Assembly (NCBI GenBank): GCA_034231615.1
Contig: CM067298.1
Coordinates: 26,554,528-26,618,527, forward strand
DNA from: Meghimatium bilineatum
Lineage: Eukaryota; Mollusca; Gastropoda; Stylommatophora; Philomycidae
Direction: 5' to 3'
DNA length: 64,000 bases
The notes beneath the pieces were generated by a model. The model ran no database searches. It worked only from the letters and a program-made list of their open reading frames with translations, and was not told the origin of the DNA. Of this stretch, positions 57,231-64,000 are shown in pieces. The position numbers and the translations under genes are program-made. Numbering within the stretch: the stretch's first letter is position 1; every line of letters starts with the position of its first letter.

Positions 57231-57630
57231 GTCATTTTTTTTATCCCTTGCAGCTCAGGAGCCATGATTGTCACTGTTCACACAGTGTAACGTATGAAGG
57301 ATACGCTGCTACCCTCGTAGTTATCCAGTGATCATCTACACCAAGAGTGGACTGCATACGGCCCGCAGAGTAAATATCGCTAGCCAAGTCATTTATTTCT
57401 GATTGTCCAGCTTTTGCATGTTAAATATGGGAGTAAAGCATCTTGCCGTGACACAATCTCTTCAACCTAAATCGGAATTATGAAAAGTACTATATGCACA
57501 GCCCCACAAGCTGAGAAGACACCAGAGAAAAGTCACTTTAGGAAAAGTTTTCGATTTCATACCACACGAATAAAAGCTCTATCCAGTCCGCTGACGCGAT
57601 ACCCTTGCCCACCTGCGATCTACGCGATAG
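57231..57630. other. Spacer, nothing recognised
   Basis: acaccaagagtggactgcat at 57340 is weakly like hAT ends but has no partner. Confidence 0.4.
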
Positions 57631-57631
57631 G

Positions 57632-57942
57632 AGTATATCACTCAGACTGATGTATATTGTTGTAGACAGGTGTATATCAATCAGACTGATGTATATTGTT
57701 GTAGACAGGAGTATATCACCCAGACTGATGTATATTGTTGTATACAGGAGTATATCACCCAGACTGATGTACATTGTTGTAGACAGGAGTATATCACCCA
57801 GACTGATGTATATTGTTGTAGACAGGAGTATATAACCATGACTGATGTATATTGTTGTAGACAGTATATCACCCAGACTGATGTATATTGTTGTAGACAG
57901 TATATCACACAGACTGACGTATATTGTTGTAGACATAGTACG
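57632..57942. repeat. 39-bp minisatellite, eight copies
   Basis: Unit gtatatcacccagactgatg plus tatattgttgtagacagga. Open frames on both strands (up to 132 codons) come from the multiple-of-three unit. Confidence 0.96.
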
Positions 57943-58663
57943 CCCGCATGCTTATGCTGACTGTTGTATACACTCACACATAATATTCGCCCGTAACAGG
58001 TGATGGCGGACAGTTTCAGAAGTGTTGATTCATCCGAGTCCCTGGTGAATTATAGTCATGTTGACTCAATGAGATTCATCTTTCAAAAGTGACGCCATTA
58101 GACTATTTTCTGTCGGTACAAACTATCCTGAAAGTGACTAATACAAATCACAGAAAAGTAAAACAGGTCACTTTTGAGGGATGATTCCCCATGATTCGAC
58201 AAGCCTATATGAACCACGAGACTCTTGTTTCATTTCTCTGGTGTTAGCGGAGATGGCCGAACACTTCAACTCTGGCATATAATCCCGCGCCACATTTGGG
58301 TCACGTTTGATAAAAGTTGGACATTTGTGTTTGTTCTGTGCGTGTGGTCAGCAACTTTTTTCTGAGATGTGACAACCTTTGTTCGTAGCGCTGCACTACA
58401 CTAGGCGATTCTCAGCGATACATTCTTATGATGTTGTGACGGTATTGAAGTTCTTTGGAGAGACTTTAAGAGTCATTGAAACGTTTTTTCTCACTGAGCA
58501 GTTGCTCACCAGACATCATATATTTTGGGATACTTTTGTCAAGTATGCACACAACATGCGCACGCTACTCTTTGCAAACACACATACCTCACACGCATTG
58601 TTGCATTTGTTATGTAATGAACGCCACTATAATTCATGTCAGTATTCGAACATTTGTGTTGAT
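57943..58663. other. Spacer, nothing recognised
   Basis: gagatggccgaacacttcaa at 58248 recalls a tRNA-Ser start but no cloverleaf follows. Confidence 0.45.
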
Positions 58664-58865
58664 ATTCTTCTGCATTTGTTGTCATATTCCTGCTGATCAC
58701 CAGGATGTAGTCACGAGAAGTGAATGTTTCGCTCTAGGGTCTATCACTTGGTGGCGATATCTGCGTCTTAACAGTGTCGTAGCTTCATAAATGTCATAGG
58801 CATCACCCACGGCAGCTTACAGTGATGTTAGTCTATGTTGTTCTTTCGGGACCCTTCAATACACG
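58664..58865 (-). repeat. Diverged family A copy
   Basis: attcctgctgatcaccagga, tgtagtcacgagaagtgaat, ggcgatatctgcgtctta and ttctttcgggacccttcaat, in family order. Confidence 0.7.
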
Positions 58866-58904
58866 ATCCAGATTTATACAAAGTACATTCCATCCTCCGG
58901 ATTT

Positions 58905-59100
58905 GCAACGGGGTGGTACAGAGTGCGTCTGTGGCAGCAAGGTACCTGGTTCGAATCCTGTAATATGCAAGTGTACATGAGTACCGTTCAGAAAGCAATG
59001 ACAAACTACTTAATGTATTTATATTGCATAAAAAACCACTGCAGCCAACAAAAATGTTGTATTAATGGCTACATCCTGAATAGGATATGCTACGAATTCA
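58905..59100 (+). mobile_element. Family D tRNA-derived SINE, most complete copy
   Basis: Head ggggtggtacagagtgcgtc (A-box region) and ctggttcgaatcc (B box), then gttcagaaagcaatgacaaa, ctacttaatgtatttatatt, ccactgcagccaac and tggctacatcctgaatagga. Defines the family layout for 4.1, 32.0 and 47.2 kb. Confidence 0.82.
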
Positions 59101-59459
59101 CATTCCAAGTACACACACGTATGCTGCGTGTGTGTATATGCTGCTTGTGGCTTTCTATCCCTGGTCTAGTTGCTTTTCAACCAGAACCACATGTACCCAG
59201 AGGGTCTTAGTGTATCGCTGGACGGACACGAAGATAAAGAGGACAATTACTGGGGCCGAATACTTTTAAGTATGTGATTTTAAAAAAGTATCTTGATTGA
59301 ACAAGTTATAGAAGAATACACTTAGAATGAATAATGACAAATCAAGCAGGAAATACAATTTCATAGTTTCATAATCTCACCAACTACAAACATGTACAAC
59401 GTGTGGGGAGAATTTAGTTGAAAATGTGGTCATTATTTAGAAAAGTTTGAAAAACACTT
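59101..59459. other. Spacer, nothing recognised
   Basis: Plus open frames across 58923-59269 partly overlap the SINE and are not gene-like. Confidence 0.45.
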
Positions 59460-59590
59460 GCTCAGATAAAGCTCAGCGAGTTAGAGCAGAATAGTCAGGG
59501 TGCTCAGCGAGTTGGAACAGAATAGTCCGGATGCTCAGCGAGTTAGAACAGAATAGTCCGGATGCTCAGCGAGTTGGAATATAATAGTAC
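59460..59590. repeat. 32-bp tandem repeat, four copies
   Basis: Repeats of gctcagcgagttagaacaga atagtccggat. Confidence 0.92.
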
Positions 59591-59654
59591 GAAAACAGTC
59601 ATGCCACTATCATAAAGTCTATTCGATTCTCGTCTATGTGAAAAATGTGTTCTA

Positions 59655-59868
59655 TAAGCCCCGCGCGTGCTGTCGGCGACTAGGGAGGTTTAGGGATGGA
59701 GTTAGCTGTAAACATCGCATGGAGGATCAAAGTGATCCAAAAGTCATGTGTCACGTTAAAATACACAGATATTGCATCCAAGCTGTATATTCCTGACATT
59801 GCAAATTCGGTCTCACAACTACATCCTGTTAACAGCAGCAGGTTGAGAAGGAATAAAGAAGAAGAAGG
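59655..59868 (+). repeat. Diverged family A copy
   Basis: cggcgactagggaggtttag, ggatggagttagctgt, aagtgatccaaaagtcatg and actacatcctgttaacagca, ending in a GAA tail. It lies about 90 bases downstream of the LRR exon donor, inside the predicted first intron. Confidence 0.75.
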
Positions 59869-59959
59869 ATATCCCCCGTTTGGTCAGTTCTGTTTACTTC
59901 ATTGCTTTTCAATGTATAACTAAAGTGAATTTAACAAGAATACATTCTGCAATACTTAC

Positions 59960-60255
59960 AGCCGCTGAACCTGCTTTGGTATTCCTCTTGGAACATAGTT
60001 TAAATTCCGAAAGCTGCAGTCCACAAATCCTCGTGATCTGCAGTCACATTCCCGAGGACAACGCTGTGATGACATACAACCAAGCGGAAGACACAAAAGA
60101 ACTAACATTACAATAGCCCAACATGGCTGCACTACATTTCGATAACGAAAACCGCGATGATACTGGCGAGAATGATAATAATAAGAACAATGTTGAAGGC
60201 TTTCATCCGCCATGACGGCTTCCTGGTGACAAGCGTCTTTAGTATTAGTCGCCAT
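59960..60255 (-). CDS. First coding exon of a leucine-rich-repeat (LRRNT) secreted or membrane protein
   Basis: The exon gives 98 codons plus two bases. The start ATG (60255) has A at -3 and G at +4; a second Met is codon 15. Residues 45-60 (CWAIVMLVLLCLPLGC) form a signal peptide or anchor core. Residues 66-80 show the LRRNT cysteine pattern C-x3-C-x-C-x7-C (CPRECDCRSRGFVDC), followed by the usual NLNYVPRGIPKQVQRL approach to the first repeat. The exon ends within the Leu codon at a perfect donor, gtaagt (59959-59954). A phase-2 break at this point is common in Slit-like and other extracellular LRR genes. LRRNT caps the repeat domain and acts outside the cell in adhesion or guidance. Which LRR family is unresolved, because no repeats, LRRCT or other domains are visible. 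The leader is long (about 44 residues before the hydrophobic core). Confidence 0.8.
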
Positions 60256-60842
60256 ATTATTACAAGATCAGAGACAGGGGACTCTGCCTCTGGTTTGTGT
60301 GTATCATGACTCCATCAGCAAGCTTTGAATGATATCAACTTTACTGTCTAGAACGTTGAACGTTTAATATGCGTAGTAAAATATAATCCACTGGAAATCA
60401 GCAGACGTACATTCCATGAAAACACAACAAAATTCAGGATACCCGGTTCATTAATAGAATAATTGTAGATCAAATCAATTCTTCCACAGAATCAAAATAT
60501 TATTTCATAGAATCAATCCAACAAGCACAAAATATTATTTGATAGAATCAATCCAACAAGCACAAAATAATCACTTTTAGATTAAAGTAATACTTTTAGA
60601 CATATTAAAAATTTATCATTAAACAAAAATCGCACAAAGAACGAATAAACATTATGTGTTATTTATGAAGTGAATTGTATGTTTTAATGTTGAAAAAATA
60701 ATGTATATTTCTGTTGCATATTAAAAAAAAAATCTGAAATCCGAGAACGTCTGCGCATTTTGTGACTTTGCAAGTAAAGAAATTGCCAAGAATTATTATT
60801 CTCTTTGAAAATCATCTTTTACTGTGCATTGTCAGTATGCTT
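60256..60842. other. Region upstream of the LRR exon
   Basis: Probable 5' untranslated or intron sequence of the LRR gene (minus strand), AT-rich. Holds a two-copy 37-bp duplication (tcaatccaacaagcacaaaa) at 60504-60570. No clear TATA box or acceptor could be fixed. Confidence 0.4.
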
Positions 60843-61104
60843 CCTGCCCCTGTAGAGGAGCAAAAATAGGAACTCTGTTTATCTTCCATGCAAGACGTAC
60901 CAAACGACTAAGGAGGTTATGGGGTGATCTGTCCCATCCCATATATATTCAAAGTAATCCAAAAGCATACTGAACTAGGTTGTCAGGCAAGAATGCGCAT
61001 ATATCGCAGCTAGGCTATAAACCATCACACAACTATTTCCGATTTCCGAACTACATCCCACTAATCTGCAGGAATTTGAGGACGAACGCAGAAGAAGAAG
61101 AAGT
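60843..61104 (+). mobile_element. Diverged family A copy
   Basis: gaggagcaaaaataggaact, actaaggaggttatggggtg, ctgtcccatcccatatatat, cgcatatatcgcagctaggc and aatctgcaggaatttgagga, then (GAA)n. The whole length is present but about a fifth of positions differ. Confidence 0.85.
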
Positions 61105-61259
61105 AGATGATATTGTATATGTGGAGTAGTCTGAATCTGGATAGATCTTCACTTCTCTGGATTTTTTTAATCCATTATATTTCACTGAATTAGGCCCTAT
61201 ACATAATTCATTCTTTATTTTCATTGATTCGGTTTTTGCCAATTCTGTCTTCTCCATCG

Positions 61260-61383
61260 TCTATAGTTTACTATACTGTAAATATTATAGACATGTGATT
61301 TCAAAGCCTTTCGTTTTTGTTCCTATAGTTCACTATACTGTAAATATTATAGACATGTGATTTCAAAGCCTTTCGTCTTTGTT
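61260..61383. repeat. 62-bp tandem duplication
   Basis: Two near-identical copies of ctatagtttactatactgta through tcaaagcctttcgtttttgt. Confidence 0.95.
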
Positions 61384-61555
61384 CTCACACGTCTGCTGGC
61401 TAGGAGGATGACATTCCGGAAAACATGTCATAGTGTACAGTCTTAATGCGATATATGCGCCTTTCTCCAAGACACATAAGCATGGCTTTTGGGTCGATCT
61501 TGACTACGGGATGACACTGCAAACCCCACCTCCAAAACCTCCTAAGAATAGCCTC
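61366..61555 (-). repeat. Diverged family A copy
   Basis: ttctcacacgtctgctggct, gcgatatatgcgcctttctc and cataagcatggcttttgggt in family order. Confidence 0.7.
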
Positions 61556-61579
61556 TTGATACAAGTAAGTATCACTTAT

Positions 61580-61896
61580 AATAGTTCTGCATTTGTAATC
61601 AAACACTTGCAGATGAGCAGGATGCAAACCGGAACATGTTGTGTCTCTGACTTCTGCAGATCAGCAGGATGTAATCCGGAGCACAGAATTCGTTGTCATG
61701 GTTTACAGCTTGTATGCGATATCAGTGCTTTTCGTCCTGACACATCCAGTAATAAAATGGCTCCTTGGTTCTTCAACCTCTTTGAGATGGGATAGCTAAT
61801 TTTACACCGAAACCTTACTTAGCCGTCTCTTAGTACATGCCTGGTAGGTAACAGTGTCACTATTCTATATTCTCCTTTCGGTCCCGTCAACACAGG
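61580..61896 (-). mobile_element. Family A copy with a duplicated tip
   Basis: Two successive versions of the tail-proximal segment (cttgcagatgagcaggatgc, then cttctgcagatcagcaggat) precede the rest (catggtttacagcttgtatg to ctcctttcggtcccgtcaac). The duplicated tip is the same part that became the 36-bp array at 56.3 kb. Confidence 0.8.
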
Positions 61897-62699
61897 AGCC
61901 CTGGAAGAGTTCTATCTGCCACTGATCACATAATCATTTGTATTGTTTTGTCGAATTCATATATTTAGATAATAGATGCTGACAATAAATTACCTCAATA
62001 ATTGTTTGCTCATTTAACGATAAGTAAAAGAAAAATTATCTTCCCTTGTCAGATTAGAAACTGTCAGTAATACACGGTCGCCCTCCCTCTTCCCCTCACC
62101 CCTGCTTATTTATATCAAAAAATGTGTAACCACCCCACCCCTTTTACCGTAAACAAATTTAGCCGAAACTGCACGACATAACGGTATGATTTGTATCACG
62201 TTTTTAATACAATGTTTCACATTGAAACTATTTAATTGACGAATAGAAATAGTAGGCCCTATTATTGACAGTAATCTTTGTCAACCTCCCATCTTTTTGT
62301 TAACAACTGTCAAACTTGATCAGACCCTCCTCTCCAATTATCCCCGTAATGTATGCAGAGTCCCTTAACGAACACACATTTTAAAATATATAAATCCATT
62401 AAAAAAATGTATTCCATCTTGAAAGTTGAGTTTAATTACAGAATAAGCATTCTAGTATAACATACGAAAATACAGAGTAAATATTCCAGTATAACATACG
62501 AAAATACCAACCGTAGTAAATCTCCAGACTAATCTGTGCAGCAAAAAAAAAAAATTTAAAAATTAAAAATTAATTTAAAAAGTCACGAACACCACAAAAG
62601 AATAGACGGTACCCACTACATTGAACACGGAGATCTAAATTTAAATCTATCTTATGGTGCTGCGATGAAACCAAGTAAAAACACTAATTTTGTTTTAAG
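61897..62699. other. Spacer, nothing recognised
   Basis: A 33-bp duplication (agtataacatacgaaaatac) at 62452-62510 and an A-run at 62543. No gene seen. Confidence 0.5.
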
Positions 62700-62800
62700 T
62701 AACACTATGTGAGACTATGTCAGAAATAAATCACGTTTTTCAGGAATAAATCACGCTATTCGTGAATGAATCAGGTTTATTTCAGGAATAAAGTGAAACT
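62700..62800. repeat. Short tandem repeat, about 22-bp unit
   Basis: Three to four copies of gaataaatcacg-type words with length differences. Confidence 0.7.
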
Positions 62801-62939
62801 ATTCCTATGTAGTTAACTTTAATTATGTCTTTTTTACAAACCAAAAAATGTAGGTAATATATAATATTTCTAAACAATTAGCACATATTTTCGAAGATTA
62901 CAGTAAATCTAAGCGTCTTTTTTTCAAACGACTAACTCG

Positions 62940-63240
62940 ACCTATCAGTTGCTTCAATGAACCACAAACTTCAGCACAACAGATGTGATCGACGAGCCGC
63001 GTCCCACAACTCTGGAAGACTGCTAGCCACAATTTCTCCACTTTCTCAAGTCTCCCTTCTCGCTGTTTCTACGTACTCGTGTTTACCAGCGGCAACGCTC
63101 TCTAAGCTGGACTCAAGTCTCAAATCTTCACCAAGCCGCTGAAGTGCGAGAAGCGAACTGTTCACGAACGGACCACGCCAGTCACAACGTGGGAACTGTT
63201 TGAGCGCTGATGTACCACCATCAAGTTCGTGCAACTATCT
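62940..63240. promoter_or_regulatory. CpG-rich island, possible promoter or 5' exon
   Basis: About twenty CpG in 300 bp within CpG-poor flanks. Open frames exist on both strands (62957-63142 plus, 63046-63234 minus) without known motifs. It lies 2.7 kb upstream of the LRR exon on the minus strand, so it could be that gene's promoter or noncoding first exon. Inference from composition and position only. Confidence 0.4.
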
Positions 63241-63584
63241 TAATTTTGTTATTACTTTTTGCTAACCTGAAATGCATCTTATCCTAGTAATTATAATTAC
63301 AGTTTATAAACATGACACATTAGATAAACAATTATCTTATGATGCAATGTGGTATAGACTTCTACCTGTGTGACTATCATAGCAAGATGTTTACATTGCG
63401 TTGTATCAAGTACTACCAATGATTTTATAATTTAAATAAATTAAACGTCCGCAAACCGTTATTATCAAGGTTGTAGATCAGGTAGGGGGATTCTGTGGGA
63501 GTTCAAGCCATCCACACCACATTTACTTTTGGAACTGAATAATATACGCAGGAGCCCTGGAGTAATTATAAGAAAAAAATCGGA
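63241..63584. other. Spacer, nothing recognised
   Basis: AT-rich with no recognised feature. Confidence 0.5.
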
Positions 63585-64000
63585 AGAGAAAACAGTTTAG
63601 GCTGATGTCTGGAATAAAACCTTAAAGGAGCGGATGTGGTTGGATATATTGATTATAATCTTAAAAGAACAGTTGGGATTGGTATATTGGGTACAGTGTT
63701 CAAAGGAACCGTTGGGGTTAGATATCTTGACTAAAATGTTAAAGGAACAATTAAGTTTTTGAATAACATCTTAAAGGAACAATTAAGTTTTTGAATAACA
63801 TCTTAAAGGAAGAATTAAGTCTTGACTAAAATCTTAAAGGAACAGTTAAGTTTTTGAATAACATCTTAAAGGAACAGTCAAGTTTTTGAATAACATATTA
63901 AAGGAACAATTAAGTCTTGACTAAAATCTTAGAGGAAAAGCTACGTCTTGACTAAAATCTTAAAGGAACAGCTATGTCTTGACTAAAATCTTAAAGGAAC
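63585..64000. repeat. Minisatellite, about 30-32-bp unit, running off the window
   Basis: Unit cttaaaggaacaattaagtt plus tttgaataacat. A second unit type has cttgactaaaat. At least 12 units; the array continues beyond the right edge. Confidence 0.95.

Noticed and set aside
57335-57400. hAT terminal sequence
   Set aside because: Only a weak similarity, with no partner end or 8-bp duplication.
57538-57936. 132-codon minus open frame
   Set aside because: It comes from the 39-bp array; opposite-strand frames are equally open.
58240-58310. tRNA-Ser-like start ggagatggccgaa
   Set aside because: No T arm or anticodon arm at the expected spacing.

Overview
The window is AT-rich, repeat-dense eukaryotic DNA. 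It has no operons and no long conserved reading frames; the coding matches are short and either decayed or exon-like, with one canonical splice donor. The mix of tRNA-derived SINEs, 5'-truncated LINEs, a Penelope-like element, a hAT element and very many minisatellites fits an animal genome. A mollusc, perhaps a gastropod, is my best guess, but no single-copy marker here proves it.

Only one segment looks like host protein-coding sequence: the first coding exon (59960-60255, minus) of a secreted or membrane leucine-rich-repeat protein. It has a hydrophobic leader, an LRRNT cysteine cluster and a phase-2 intron starting gtaagt. A CpG-rich island at 62940-63240, upstream of it, could be its promoter or a 5' exon. 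The later exons were not found and probably lie across long introns or outside the window.

The rest is a record of transposition. Local labels used below: family A, a retroposon of about 280 bp ending in (GAA)n, and A', a 150-bp form with the same 3' end; families B, C, D, E and F, short retroposons with tRNA-like promoter boxes. Several copies are proved by perfect target-site duplications (TSDs) of 10-14 bp. Thirteen LINE fragments were recognised, nearly all from the C-terminal part of the reverse-transcriptase protein; two belong to a clade with an RNase H domain and three to a family ending in (CATAA)n. A Penelope-like remnant lies at 6340-7110, a hAT element with an 8-bp TSD at 36014-37470, and a MITE candidate at 55052-55341.

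Tandem repeats (about 45 arrays, units of 2 to 155 bp) fill roughly a fifth of the window by my hand tally. The most interesting pattern is that at least five arrays were born inside retroposons: the unit is an amplified piece of family A or C, with the rest of the same copy still present beside it (7.6, 20.8, 22.7-23.6, 24.8 and 56.3 kb). Nested insertions (SINE in LINE at 26.6 kb, LINE in hAT at 37.25 kb, LINE in a minisatellite at 15 kb) give a relative chronology. Most long open frames in the window are minisatellites whose unit length is a multiple of three.
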